Assembly (NCBI GenBank): GCA_032433765.1
Contig: JAVIAB010000159.1
Location: 57,481,542-57,545,541 of the forward strand
Length of the DNA: 64,000 nt
Source of the DNA: Megaustenia siamemsis
Taxonomy: Eukaryota; Mollusca; Gastropoda; Stylommatophora; Ariophantidae
Direction: 5' to 3'
The notes under the pieces: model-generated
What the model was told of the DNA's origin: nothing
Database searches by the model: none
Seen by the model: only the letters and a program-made list of their open reading frames with translations
Translations under genes and position numbers: made by a program
In this document: positions 22,190 to 33,745 of the stretch, in pieces
Layout of the letters: each line of letters starts with the position of its first letter
Position numbering within the stretch: the stretch's first letter is position 1

Positions 22190-25100
22190 ATGCCTTTGCT
22201 CTGTTTCAGAGAAGGAGATACTCAGATGTGAAAGTTGGTCATCCGAACCAATATTCATCTGCCCAGGGTTGCCACAAGACTCACCATTGTCAACAGTTCT
22301 AGTTCTAGTGTACACAAGGCTCACCATTGTCAACAGTTCTAGTTCTAGTGTACACAAGGCTCACCATTGTCAACAGTTCTAGTTCTAGTGTACACAAAGC
22401 TCAGCATTGTCAACAGTTCTAGTTCTAGTGTACACAAGGCTCACCATTGTCAACAGTTCTAGTTCTAGTGTACACAAGGCTCACCATTGTCAACAGTTCT
22501 AGTTCTAGTATACACAAGGCTCACCATTGTCAATAGTTCTAGTTCTAGTGTACACAAGGCTCACCATTGTCAACAGTTCTAGTTCTAGTGTACACAAGGC
22601 TCAACATTGTCAATAGTTCTAGTTCTAGTGTACACAAGGCTCACCATTGTCAACAGTTCTAGTTCTAGTGTACACAAGGCTCACCATTGTCAACAGTTCT
22701 AGTTCTAGTATACACAAGGCTCACCATTGTCAACAGTTCTAGTTCTAGTGTACACAAGGCTCAGCATTTCAACAGTTCTAGTTTTAGTGTACACAAGGCT
22801 CACCATTGTCAACAGTTTTAGTTCTAGTATACACAAGGCTCAGCATTTCAACAGTTTTAGTTTTAGTGTACACAAGGCTCACCATTGTCAATAGTTCTAG
22901 TTCTAGTGTACACAAGGCTCACCATTGTCAACAGTTCTAGTTCTAGTGTACACAAGGCTCACCATTGTCAATAGTTCTAGTTCTAGTGTACACAAGGCTC
23001 ACCATTGTCAACAGTTCTAGTTCTAGTGTACACAAGGCTCACCATTGTCAATAGTTCTAGTTCTAGTGTACACAAGGCTCACCATTGTCAACAGTTCTAG
23101 TTCTAGTATACACAAGGCTCAGCATTTCAACAGTTCTAGTTTTAGTGTACACAAGGCTCACCATTGTCAACAGTTCTAGTTCTAGTGTACACAAGGCTCA
23201 GCATTTCAACAGTTTTAGTTTTAGTGTACACAAGGCTCACCATTGTCAACAGTTCTAGTTCTAGTGTACACAAGGCTCAGCATTTCAACAGTTCTAGTTT
23301 TAGTGTACACAAGGCTCAGCATTTCAACAGTTCTAGTTTTAGTGTACACAAGGCTCACCATTGTCAACAGTTCTAGTTCTAGTGTACACAAGGCTCACCA
23401 TTGTCAACAGTTCTAGTTCTAGTGTACACAAGGCTCACCATTGTCAACAGTTCTAGTTCTAGTGTACACAAGACTCACCATTGTCAACAGTTCTAGTTCT
23501 AGTGTACACAAGACTCACCATTGTCAACAGTTCTAGTTCTAGTGTACACAAGGCTCACCATTGTCAACAGTTCTAGTTCTAGTGTACACAAGGCTCACCA
23601 TTGTCAACAGTTCTAGTTCTAGTGTACACAAGGCTCAGCATTTCAACAGTTCTAGTTTTAGTGTACACAAGGCTCACCATTGTCAACAGTTTTAGTTCTA
23701 GTATACACAAGGCTCAGCATTTCAACAGTTTTAGTTTTAGTGTACACAAGGCTCACCATTGTCAATAGTTCTAGTTCTAGTGTACACAAGGCTCACCATT
23801 GTCAACAGTTCTAGTTCTAGTGTACACAAGGCTCACCATTGTCAACAGTTCTAGTTCTAGTGTACACAAGGCTCACCATTGTCAACAGTTCTAGTTCTAG
23901 TGTACACAAGGCTCACCATTGTCAATAGTTCTAGTTCTAGTGTACACAAGGCTCACCATTGTCAACAGTTCTAGTTCTAGTGTACACAAGGCTCAGCATT
24001 TCAACAGTTTTAGTTTTAGTGTACACAAGGCTCACCATTGTCAACAGTTCTAGTTCTAGTGTACACAAGGCTCAGCATTTCAACAGTTCTAGTTTTAGTG
24101 TACACAAGGCTCACCATTGTCAACAGTTCTAGTTCTAGTGTACACAAGGCTCACCATTGTCAACAGTTCTAGTTCTAGTGTAGACAAGGCTCACCATTGT
24201 CAACAGTTCTAGTTCTAGTGTACACAAGGCTCACCATTGTCAACAGTTCTAGTTCTAGTGTACACAAGGCTCACCATTGTCAACAGTTCTAGTTCTAGTG
24301 CACACAAGGCTCACCATTGTCAATAGTTCTAGTTCTAGTGTAGACAAGGCTCACCATTGTCAACAGTTCTAGTTCTAGTGTACACAAGGTTCACCATTGT
24401 CAATAGTTCTAGTTCTAGTGTACACAAGGCTCACCATTGTCAACAGTTCTAGTTCTAGTGTACACAAGGCTCACCATTGTCAATAGTTCTAGTTCTAGTG
24501 TACACAAGGCTCACCATTGTCAACAGTTCTAGTTCTAGTGTACACAAGGCTCACCATTGTCAATAGTTCTAATTCTAGTGTACACAAGGCTCACCATTGT
24601 CAATAGTTCTAGTGTACACAAGGCTCACCATTGTCAATAGTTCTAGTTCTAGTGTACACAAGGCTCACCATTGTCAATAATTCTAGTTCTAGTGTACACA
24701 AGGCTCACCATTGTCAACAGTTCTAGTTCTAGTGTAGACAAGGCTCACCATTGTCAATAATACTAGTTCTAGTATACACAAGGCTCACCATTGTCAATAA
24801 TTCTAGTTCTAGTGTACACAGATCGACAGGGAAGAGACAGAAGGAAAATCATCTCCACAATGCAAGACGAGCTCGATCGCGTCTCTTCCTGTTGTGTGGG
24901 TATCAGGTGCATTGTTTAATATTAGTAAAGCATCCGTTGCATGGTTTTCCCTTAACAATCATATACGGAAACACCGGTGGTACAGATGGGGGCTGGGCAT
25001 TTACAGTACGCTGGTAAGGCATAATAGTGAGGAAGATAGTGGTGCATACGTTATGACGACGAGTAGATTGACGATGGAGGTGATGGCAGTGACCAAGGCA

Positions 25101-25340
25101 TTCATTTGGTTATAGTCACAAGACTACACCCACTCATGCATACTGAGTGATTCGATGATAATGATAAACAAAGGGAGGCGTCTCTGTCCGTATGCGTTGG
25201 GTAGAGTAATTGCAGAAGTAAAAAAATACGTAATATCACATCTAAATGTGCTCCGATCATGTCCTCAATATGTTCATCAGCTCGCAGCGACTAATTGTGC
25301 CAGTCCGTTGTTGGCTGACAAATCATCTCACTCGTCCAGA
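22190..25340 (+). mobile_element. LINE-F copy 2: internally deleted, minisatellite-bearing
   Basis: 22190-22280 matches 27125-27220 of LINE-F copy 1 (TTTCAGAGAA, ATACTCAGATG, GGGTTGCCACAAG). After the 40-bp array, 24821-24985 matches 27304-27485 (GATCGACAGGGAAGAGACAG, ATGCAAGACGA, CTCGATCGC). At about 24988 it jumps to the equivalent of 28206 (GGGCATTTACAG), a roughly 720-bp internal deletion, and continues to about 25200. 25235-25340 resembles the 3' end in inverted orientation. It is non-coding. Confidence 0.85.
22273..24820 (+). repeat. 40-bp minisatellite, about 63 units, derived from RT motif B
   Basis: The unit is CACAAGGCTCACCATTGTCA then ACAGTTCTAGTTCTAGTGTA. The same sequence, single copy, in LINE-F copy 1 (27198-27240) encodes PQGSPLSPVLFNVYT, the RT motif-B region. 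Variants include GTCAATAG, and a 39-bp form with CAGCATTTCAACAG that recurs in blocks between 22740 and 24090. The array lies exactly at the motif-B position of LINE-F copy 2 and replaces the following FADD segment. Confidence 0.97.
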
Positions 25341-25551
25341 ATACTGTTGTGACAGTTATTTATTCGACCTATCTCTTGTAGACTGTATTGAAATCTGTCA
25401 TTTCAATTGGCTGTCATGGAGCTACAATTTCCTAGCAGGTCAGTCTGTCTGCTCCGTCGCTGCCCCCAAAACTAGCGGCGTATAATCAGGGGAGGCAACA
25501 GAGGTCAAGACTCATTTGAGACTTATCAGAATCATCATTACCAATTACAAT
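25341..25551. other. Short spacer, no gene seen
   Basis: Between LINE-F copy 2 and a minus-strand LINE-D fragment. Nothing recognised. Confidence 0.4.
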
Positions 25552-25967
25552 GATTAATACCGTAGGTGATCATGTCTCTCCACAACTTTGGATCTAGAAA
25601 GTTTTTTATCATTTCTGTTGTTGGCCTTATGCCAAGCCATTCTCTGAAGCAGTCTGATATCTCTTCTCCGTGCTTTCCTCTATCTTTCGTCCCTCAATTT
25701 TCCTAGTTGCCAAAATCTATTCTAACCGTTCCTTCTCATTACATGGTCAACAATAGATGATTGTTTTTTTTTCAAATATTGAAAATTAGCTCTTTCTTTG
25801 CTTTGGTCTCTTTCAGAACGTTTTCATTACTCTTCTTAGATGCCCATGGTATTCTCAACATTCTTCTGTCAAAAACGTTTTTGCAGCCCCAAGTTATTTT
25901 CTTGTCAGTTGTCCTATTGTTTATGGTTCACATACATATGTTAAGACTGGCTCTACATAACATACAA
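25552..25967 (-). mobile_element. LINE-D 3' fragment, copy 2
   Basis: Reverse complement of the family at 6170 and 43270: GTGATCATGTCTCTCCACAAC at the 3' edge, GCCAAGCCATTCTC, and AAGACTGGCTCTACATAAC at the truncated 5' edge. It directly abuts the start of LINE-F copy 1. Confidence 0.85.
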
Positions 25968-28835
25968 ACAAGAACGGCCACTCGAATAGGGGACTCTGAT
26001 AGTATCATAGACATAAAAGGCGGAAATAAAAGAGAAGAAAGCTCCACACATTCAACTACGAGAAAACAGACCAGGACGTCATTAGCAAAATCAGACAACG
26101 GAAACAGAGCACCCCTCGTAGGAGGCAGGAGAGATGGACGCAGCCACCCTGGTGGAATGTAGATGTCGAGGAAGCTTGGCGGAGCAAGAGACAAACGGTC
26201 AAGACATGGCAGAAAGCCAGAAGTTATGGTAGAACACAACCTGAGCTCTTGAAGCGTCTGAAAGTAGAGGTCGACCAAAAAATGATGCACTTTAAACTAT
26301 GCGCTAAGCAGCCTAAGGATGCCAAATGGGATGACTTCTGTAAAAAAGTGTGCTCAGAAAAATCGCTCGCCACATTATGGCGCCTTCATCAGTGCATGAA
26401 TGGCACACCACGACACAGAGGTATACCAGACTTTCAGAGCACAGGCCAGATATGGCACAAATCTGATGAGAGCAAAGGGAAGGCCCTGCTTGCCCGCTAC
26501 ATTGAGCAGACGGACCAAAGAAATGAGGCTGTAAGAATGAGGATACGGGGATCTTTGTCAAATTTGTGTAAAGATATAGGGCTGGAAGAAGATCTCACAA
26601 TCACAATCGATACCATTCGCACGACACTTAAAAGGTCACACAACACTGCTCCTGGTCCAGATGGTGTTCGGTATGATGACATAGGCGATGACAAAACTGG
26701 CCAATGAGTTTAATGCCAGTATTCGGAGTGGCCAGATTAAGGAGGAATGGCTACACAGCTACTTACTAACGCTACCGAAGCCAAGCAAGGACCATTCTCA
26801 GACCAGTGCCTACAGAATCATCACAATGCAGAACACTGTGGGCAAGCTGCTGGTGAAAATATTTGCCCGTGTCCTCACCTGTCGCCTTGAACAGAAACGC
26901 GTATTCCCATCCACACTCGGAGGTTATAGATATAACAAAGAGACATGGCTCAATGCGGCAGTCTTTGCCTATGACGTCTTCGAAGGCTTCCACAGACGAG
27001 AGGAGACATGTGCTGCTGCTATAGATCTGGAGGATGCATACAACAGGGTACCATTTGAATATCTCATGCATATGCTTCTCAAACTGGCGGTGAACCCCTT
27101 CCTCATTAGATGGATCGCCGCGGCACTGTTTCAGAGAAAGATGATACTCAGATGTTGAAGTTGGACTTCCGAGCCAACATCCATTTGTCCTGGGCTGCCA
27201 CAAGGCTCACCATTGTCACCAGTTCTATTTAACGTGTACACAATAACGATCACGGAACAACAGCTGGATGGGAGGGGAAGAACTATGACTTTTGCTGATG
27301 ATATTCTGGTATATCGACAGGGAAGAGACAGACGGGGAATCGCCTCCACAATGCAAGACGAACTCGATCGCATTTCTTCCTGGTGTGGGGTTTCAGGTGC
27401 CTTGGTTAATCCTAATAAAGCATCAGTTTCATGGTTCTCCCTTATCAATCATATCGTTAATACGACCACACCGGTAGTACAAATGGGAGCTGATGAAGTG
27501 ACCAGGGACAAGTTGATGACATACCTCGGAGTTAAGTTTGATCGCAGCCTGTGTTTTCGGGACCACGTCGACCATGGGATAACAAAATCCCGCAAAGGAT
27601 TAGCCGCCTTGAAGGGCATGGCAGCTGCCAACATCGAGAAGAAGCTACTTACTCTTCTGTTCCAGGGTTAGTCCTCGCACAAATCGAGTATGCCCTGGTC
27701 ATTCTTACTGTCAGTACGACTCAAATTGATAGGCTGGAGAAAATACAAAATGAAGCTATGCGCATTATCCTGGGATGTACGAGGGACACTCCCTGTGTAG
27801 CAATGAGGTATCTTCTTGACTTTCCAACCATGGATGACAGAATCAAGATCTGGAGAGCACGAGCATACCTGAAGATTAGTACAGATAAAGAGCATCCATT
27901 GCACCACGTGCTCGACACAGAGAAAGGTACCAGGCTAAAAAGAGGCAAATCATGGGTGGGCCGGGCAGGAGATGTCATCAAACAGGTCTGTGGGCTTACC
28001 AATATCAACGTTGGTGAGGAGTGGATACCGGTGCCTACGTCATTCAAGGGGACTTTCTCATGTATTGTCACACTCGACAGGAAAAGTAGGGAACAGAACC
28101 CGTTCGTGGTTAATGCTGAGGTCAAAGGTCTCATCTGCGATAGTACCGATGAGAAAGATGCAGTCATCTATACAGACGGATCTGTAAGACGACACGAAAG
28201 AAGTGCATGGGCATTTACAGCACGCTCGGCAGGCAGAATAGCCAAGGAAGACAGTGGTGCATACGCCATGACCACGAGTAGCATGACAATAGAGGTGATG
28301 GCAGTGACCAAGGCATTCAAATGGTTAGAGTCACAAGACTACATCCACGCATGTATACTGAGTGATTCGATGAGCATGATAAAAAAGTGGAGGCGGGCTT
28401 TGTACGCATGCAATGGGTAGAGTCGTTGCAGAAATCCAAAATACGCAAGGTCACCTTTGTCTATGTCCCTGGACATGCGGGAGTATGGGGAAATGAGAGA
28501 GCGGACAGGATGGCTAGCTGCGCTGTCGATGAGGACGGGCAACCGATGGATCGGGCGGACATCATAAATGCCCTTCAAGATGTGGGAAGAGCACAGGACT
28601 TCGAGAAACACAGATCAACGTCACTTCTTCGGATGATGGAAATGGGAGTTAAGATGGGCACAGCCAGAAATGAGAAACTTGGTGGCCGTGTAAGAAGACT
28701 TATCAACGAACATAGAACTGGAGTCGTCAGTCGCTGGACACTGAGGGAATTGCTGATGAGGAGATCTGAGCACATATGGACATGTTCGGAGTGCAATGAT
28801 GATGACCCGCAAATAACTCAATAACTCAATATAAA
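25968..28835 (+). mobile_element. LINE-F copy 1: RT-RNase H retrotransposon, 5'-truncated
   Basis: About 2.9 kb with RT, RNase H and a C-terminal tail in order, ending at the stop after DDPQITQ. The RNase H after RT places it with I-group LINEs; Nimbus, known from the snail Biomphalaria, is of this type. No endonuclease domain is visible, so the 5' part is missing. Other fragments of the same family are at 18470, 22190, 59450 and 60680. Confidence 0.9.
26249..28824 (+). pseudogene. LINE-F reverse transcriptase-RNase H, about four frame breaks
   Basis: Frame 1 (26249-26707) carries HNTAPGPDGVRYDDI. Frame 2 (26688-27158) carries SAYRIITMQNTVGKLL and AAIDLEDAYNRVPFEYLM, the first catalytic aspartate region. 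Frame 3 (27213-27671) carries PVLFNVYT, TFADDILVYRQGRD (catalytic FADD intact) and MTYLGVKFDRSL. Frame 4 (27680-28420) carries IEYALVILTV, KIQNEAMRIILGCTRDTP and RNase H start VIYTDGSVRRHERSAWAF, MTIEVMAV, ILSDSMSM (D, E, D). Frame 5 (28387-28824) carries VPGHAGVWGNERADRMAS, supplying the last RNase H residues. Catalytic residues survive, so decay is recent compared with LINE-E. Confidence 0.9.
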
Positions 28836-28982
28836 CAACTCTGTTTCTTGTTTCTATTGTCAAAAATGGATTGCGCAAAATCTTCCTCATTTTTTTTTTT
28901 AAAGTTGCTCTTGTCTGAGCCATTCTGCATCTCACCTCTGTTGTATATCTACCATATGAGGTTAAGAATGTTCCCAGATGAT

Positions 28983-31402
28983 GATATGTAGATATGTAAA
29001 TATTAAAGTGGCGGAAATTAATAAATATGTGACATTATAGGGTGGGGAAAATAGTAAATATGTGACGTTATAATGAAGGAAAGTTAAAAATATGTACGTT
29101 ATAGTGGGGCAAGTAATAATTATGTGACGTTATTGTGGGGGAAAGTAATAAATATGTGACGTTATAGCTGGGGGAAATTAGTAAATATGTCACGTTATAG
29201 TGGGGGAAAGTAATACAATTGTGACGTTATTGTGGGGGAAAGTAATACATATGTGACGTTATTGTGGAGGAAAGTAATAAATATGTGACGTTATTGTGGG
29301 GAAAAGTAATAAATATGCGACTTTATAGTGGGGGGAAGTAATAACATTGTGACGTTATTGTGGGGGAAAGTAATACATATGTGACGTTGTTGTGGGGGAA
29401 AGTAATAAATATGTGACGTTATAGTGGGGGAAAGTAATAAATATGTGACGTTGTTGTGGGGGAAAATAATAAATATGTGACATTATAGTGAGGGAAAATA
29501 GTAAATATGTGACGTTATAATGAAGGAAAGTTAAAATATGTGACGTTATAGTGGGGGAAAGTAATACATTTCTGACGTTATTGTGGGGGAAAGTAATAAA
29601 TATGTGACGTTATTGTAGGGGAAAGTAATAAATATGTGACGTTATTGTGGGGGAAAGTAATAAATATGCGACGTTATAGTGGGGGAAAGTAATAAATATG
29701 TGACGTTATTGTGGGGGAAAGTAATAAATATGTGACGTTGTTGTGGGGGAAAGTAATAAATATGTGACGTTGTTGTGGGGGAAAGTAATAAATATGTGAC
29801 ATTGTGGGGGAAAATAGTAAATATCTCACGTTATAGTAAGGTAAAATAATAAAAATTGAATGTTAAAATAAGCGGAAATTACAAATATGTTACGTTATAG
29901 TGACGAAAAGTTAAATATATGTGACGTTATAGTGCCAGAAAGTTAACAATATGTGACGTTATAGTGACTGAAAGTTAAAAAATATTTGACGTTATTGTGA
30001 AGAAAAGTTACAAATATGTGACGTTATAGTGGCGGAAAAGAGTAAATAAGTGACGTCATAGTGGCGAAAAGTGGTAATAAATATGTGACGTTATAGTGGC
30101 GTAAAGTAGTGAACATGTGGCATTATAGACAAGGCAAGTAATAAATATCTGACGTTATTGGGTCGTAAAGTAGTAAATATGTACCGTTATGGTGGGGGAA
30201 CTTAATAAATATATGGCGTTATAGTAACGGAAAGTAGTAAATATGTGACGTTATAGTGGGGGAAAGTAGTAAATATGTGACGTTATAGTGGGGGAAAGTA
30301 GTAAATATGTGACGTTATAATGAGAGAAAATAATAAATATGTGACGTTATAGTGGGGAAAAATAGTAAATATGTCACGTTATAGTAACAGAAAAGAAAAA
30401 AAAAATGTAATAATAAAATAAGCGGAAGGTACAAAAATGTTACGTGACGAAAGTGTTATAGTGACGAAAAGTTAAAAATATGTGACGTTATAGTGAAGGA
30501 AAGTTAAGAATATGTGACGTTATAGTGACTGAAAGTTAAGAATATGTGACGTTATAGTGCTGGAAAGTTAAGAATATGTGACGTTATAGTGACCGAAAGT
30601 TAACAATATGTGACATTATAGTGACGGAAAGTTAAAAATATGAGACGTTATAGTGACAGAAAGTTAAAAATATGTGACGTAATAGTGACGGAAAATAGTA
30701 AATAAGTGACGTCATAGTGGCGAAAAGTGGTAATAAATATGTGATGTTATAGTGGCGGAAAGTAGTAAATATGTGACATTATAGACAAGGCAAGTAATAC
30801 ATATCTGACGTTATTGGGTCGTAAAGTAGTAAATATGTACCGTTATGGTGGCGGAACGTAATAAATATATGCCGTTATAGTAACGGAAAGTAGTAAATAT
30901 GTGACGAAACAGTGGCGGAAAGTAGTTTTAAAAATTTACATTATTGACGGAAAGTAGTAAATATGTGACGAAATAGTGGCGGAAAGTAGTTTTAAAAATT
31001 GACATTATTGACGGAAAGTAGTAAATATGTGTCGAAATAGTGGCGGAAAGTAGTAAATATGTGTCGTTATAGTGGCGGAAAGTAGTTTTAAAAATTGACA
31101 TTATTGTCGTAAAGTAGTAAATATGTACCGTTATGGTGGCGGAACGTAATAAATATATGCCGTTATAGTAACGGAAAGTAGTAAATATGTGTCGTTATAG
31201 TGGCGGAAAGTAGTAAATATGTGTCGTTATAGTGGCGGAAAGTAGTAAATATGTGTCGTTATAGTGGCGGAAAGCAGTAAATATGTGTCGTTATAGTGGC
31301 GGAAAGTAGTAAATATGTGACGAAACAGTGGCGGAAAGTAGTTTACAAAATTTACATTATTGACGGAAAGTAGTAAATATGTGTCATTATCGGGATGGAA
31401 AG
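28983..31402 (+). repeat. 32-bp satellite-like array, about 75 units, TGACGT in most
   Basis: The unit is about 32 bp: AAATATGTGACGTTATAGTG then a G-run, GAAAGTAAT. Left half units carry GTGGGGGAAAGTAAT. Units from about 29880 carry GTGACGGAAAGTTAA or GTGGCGGAAAGTAGT, and there are higher-order blocks (30050-30200 repeated at about 30710-30860, including GTACCGTTATGGTGG). Right-hand units drift to TGTGTCGTT. No coding potential. The TGACGT core equals a CRE/ATF half-site. Confidence 0.95.
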
Positions 31403-32026
31403 TGGAGAAAAACCTGCACTGAGAACGGAAAAAAAAACAAACAAGTAAATAAATATCTGAAAAAATGAAACCATCTGCATCAATGAAGATAAGTAAAATA
31501 TGTATCTAGCGGTATAGTGTGTATAAAGAGACATGTACACGTTAATATTGATCATACGGACAACAGACCCCAAAAAAAAAAACATTTTGCCTCATTGCTA
31601 GCGCTTGTGATCATGTTCCTTCACAACTTTCTTGACCTTCAACTGTGAATCAATAATGTTATTGACTTTACGAAGCCACTGTCTGAAACTGTCTGGTTTC
31701 TCTATTCTCTGATTCCTTTGTTTCCTCTTTCCTGGTTTGTTCCCCGGTAGACCCTGTATATTTCCAGTGGTCCTCTTTATATTAATTTGTTAACAAGAAA
31801 TGATAAGCGCTTCCTGCTGATATTGAAAATAAACCTTCTTTCTGTAGTATTTTTATTATTATGTATTCGGTTTTAGAACGTGTCCGATACTGAAGTTATA
31901 TATTCATATTTTTTTGAACATTCTTTTGTAGAACAACATTACATCAGTGCAGCAATATTTGTGTCTGTATGTCGATTTTCCATAATTCTTTTACAAGTGT
32001 CTAGACTGCCTCAATCCAACATATGA

Positions 32027-32028
<2 letters not shown>
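31403..32028. other. No gene recognised
   Basis: AT-rich. Around 31600-31760 a C/T-rich stretch (TCATGTTCCTTCACAAC, CTTCCTGG) weakly recalls the minus-strand LINE-D end but is too diverged to call. Confidence 0.4.
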
Positions 32029-32091
<63 letters not shown>

Positions 32092-32127
32092 CCTATATAT
32101 ATATATATAGGCCTATATATATATATT
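32029..32127. repeat. (TA)n microsatellite interrupted by GGCC
   Basis: A long TA run with two TAGGCCTA interruptions near 32090 and 32110. Confidence 0.95.
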
Positions 32128-32144
32128 CAGTTCACCCAGCCGTA

Positions 32145-32305
32145 AATAGGCACCGGATTTTTTTCTGGGAAAGTAAAGCGGCACGGGGCGTAATACCGAC
32201 CACATTACCCCAAAAATTATGAGCCGAAGGTCTGTAAAATGTATGGTCACTAACACCATACTCCCTATACGCCACTTGGCGTGACGGGGGTACGTTACTT
32301 TATTT
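32145..32305 (+). mobile_element. SINE tail fragment
   Basis: GGGAAAGTAAAGCGG, ATACCGACCACATTACCCCAAAA, and GTACGTTACTTTATTT correspond in order to 44905-45035 of the SINE described at 44768. The tRNA-like head is absent. Confidence 0.65.
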
Positions 32306-32324
32306 TTGTTATTATTATTATTTT

Positions 32325-32327
32325 TAT

Positions 32328-32370
<43 letters not shown>
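32325..32370. repeat. (TA)n microsatellite
   Basis: TA/TG run directly downstream of the SINE tail. Confidence 0.9.
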
Positions 32371-32373
<3 letters not shown>

Positions 32374-32927
32374 CACTAACCAAAACATTTCCATGTGTTT
32401 TCTCAACCTTAGGAATGCAGCTTTGAACTACTCTGTACCTCGTCTCTATTGTACATCTACTATCTGAAAGGTCCATCCACTGAAGCTACAAAAGAAGACG
32501 GACTAACAGAGGGACTAGTGGCATTTTAAAGGTCCCAACAACAATATATAACTGAAGGGACAGAGTTGTGAGATCTCTCTCCACCCTATAAACTGTACAA
32601 GAAATGTTAAATTAGGCATGTGATGTCAGCAACATTCTGGATTCTTGTAGTTGCTTTACTTGATGTCCCACAAGAACGTGTTTAATAGTCGAAACTGGTA
32701 ATTTATTATTACAAATTCGTGTAATTCCCTGAATCGTTTTTATTCTTCTTTTTAAAATGTATGTTTGTTGTCTATTTTAAACAATAAAGAAGCATGCTAC
32801 ACAAACATATGAAATCATAAATATATTACTTAATGTTGTCGTATGTGGCTGTTGTTGTTAATGCGTTTATGATCTGTATACACACACATACAACTTCACA
32901 GCAGCATTGCTTGTGCTTAAACGTACT
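32371..32927. other. No gene recognised
   Basis: Has an AATAAA at about 32783 but no upstream open frame that I can tie to it. Confidence 0.4.
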
Positions 32928-33105
32928 TATCATATCAGTTGGCATCCAATGACACATTATCTTTATTAATACTTATCATATCAGTTGGCATCCAATGACA
33001 CATTATCTTTATTAATACTTATCATATCAGTTGGCATCCAATGGCAAACTATCTTTATTAATACTTATCATATCAGTTGGCATCCAATGACACACTATCT
33101 TTATT
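32928..33105 (+). repeat. 46-bp tandem repeat, 4 units
   Basis: GGCATCCAATGACACATTAT recurs at 32941, 32987, 33033 and 33079, a period of exactly 46 bp. Confidence 0.95.
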
Positions 33106-33108
33106 ACT

Positions 33109-33745
33109 ACTTATCATCATCATCATTATTGAGTGCCGTCTCCGCATCGAAGGTTGGCTACCACGAAGCGCCATTCCACTCTGCATATTGCTTTGATGGT
33201 GCTTATAGTCATAGGTTGACTTGTCCATCTTTTGATGTTACTGGTCCATGTTTGTCATGGTCTGCCTCTGCCTCTTTTACCTTGTATTTTCCCTCCAAGA
33301 TTACTTTTAGTAGGTTGTTGTGACTTTTAACATGTCCCAAAAATGCATGTCTTGTTCTAATTGTGTTTAGTAGTTCTCTTTTTATTTTTAGTTTTTAAAA
33401 CTTCATCGTTTGTTTTCTTTTCTTTCCTTCCAGTTCTACCTATTCTTCTATAAATCCACATTTCAAAGGCTTCAACTTTCTGTTCTGTTTTCTGGTCTAA
33501 TGTCCATTTTTCTGCACCAAACAGGAGTATTGAGGTGTACTATTTTGCTATTCTTAGTTTTATCATTGGTGTTATTTGTTTTGATGTTAGTATATTTTTC
33601 ATGGCATTAAAATTACTTTTTTGCCATACTTATTCCTTTGTTTATTTCAGTTTTACATTTTCCATCACTGGTTATAGTATGTCCCAGGTAGTTGTAGCTC
33701 TGAACTGTCTACAGGTCTATTCATTAATACTTATATTATTGTTGT
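33109..33745 (-). mobile_element. LINE-C 3' fragment, copy 2
   Basis: Reverse complement of the family at 8310: (ATC)n tail, GAGTGCCGTCTCCGCATCGA, CTGCCTCTGCCTCTTTTACC (the RGRGRPR segment), TGTCCCAGGTAGTTGTAGCT. It sits at the edge of the 46-bp array. TTAATACTTAT-like sequence flanks both sides, so the target was probably the array itself. Confidence 0.9.

Larger units (their letters stand above)
18679..22190 (-). mobile_element. LINE-E: RNase H-bearing non-LTR retrotransposon, decayed
   Basis: Minus-strand element with, in order from 22150 downward: RT (21470-22093), a PQG box, an altered YADD, a thumb and linker region (20674-21012), RNase H (19906-20561) and a C-terminal segment, ending in the TC microsatellite at 18679. 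RT followed by RNase H is the plan of I-group LINEs. Two later insertions interrupt it: an 838-bp foldback unit at 18905-19742 and an 87-bp insert at 21277-21363, both with TSDs. The 5' end is truncated near 22190, where a LINE-F copy begins. Confidence 0.85.

Noticed and set aside
22273..24820. CRISPR or centromeric satellite
   Set aside because: No spacers, and the unit traces to an RT coding motif, so a local minisatellite is the simpler reading.
26772..28935. Minus-strand frames of 140-150 codons
   Set aside because: Shadows of the plus-strand LINE-F RT-RNase H reading.
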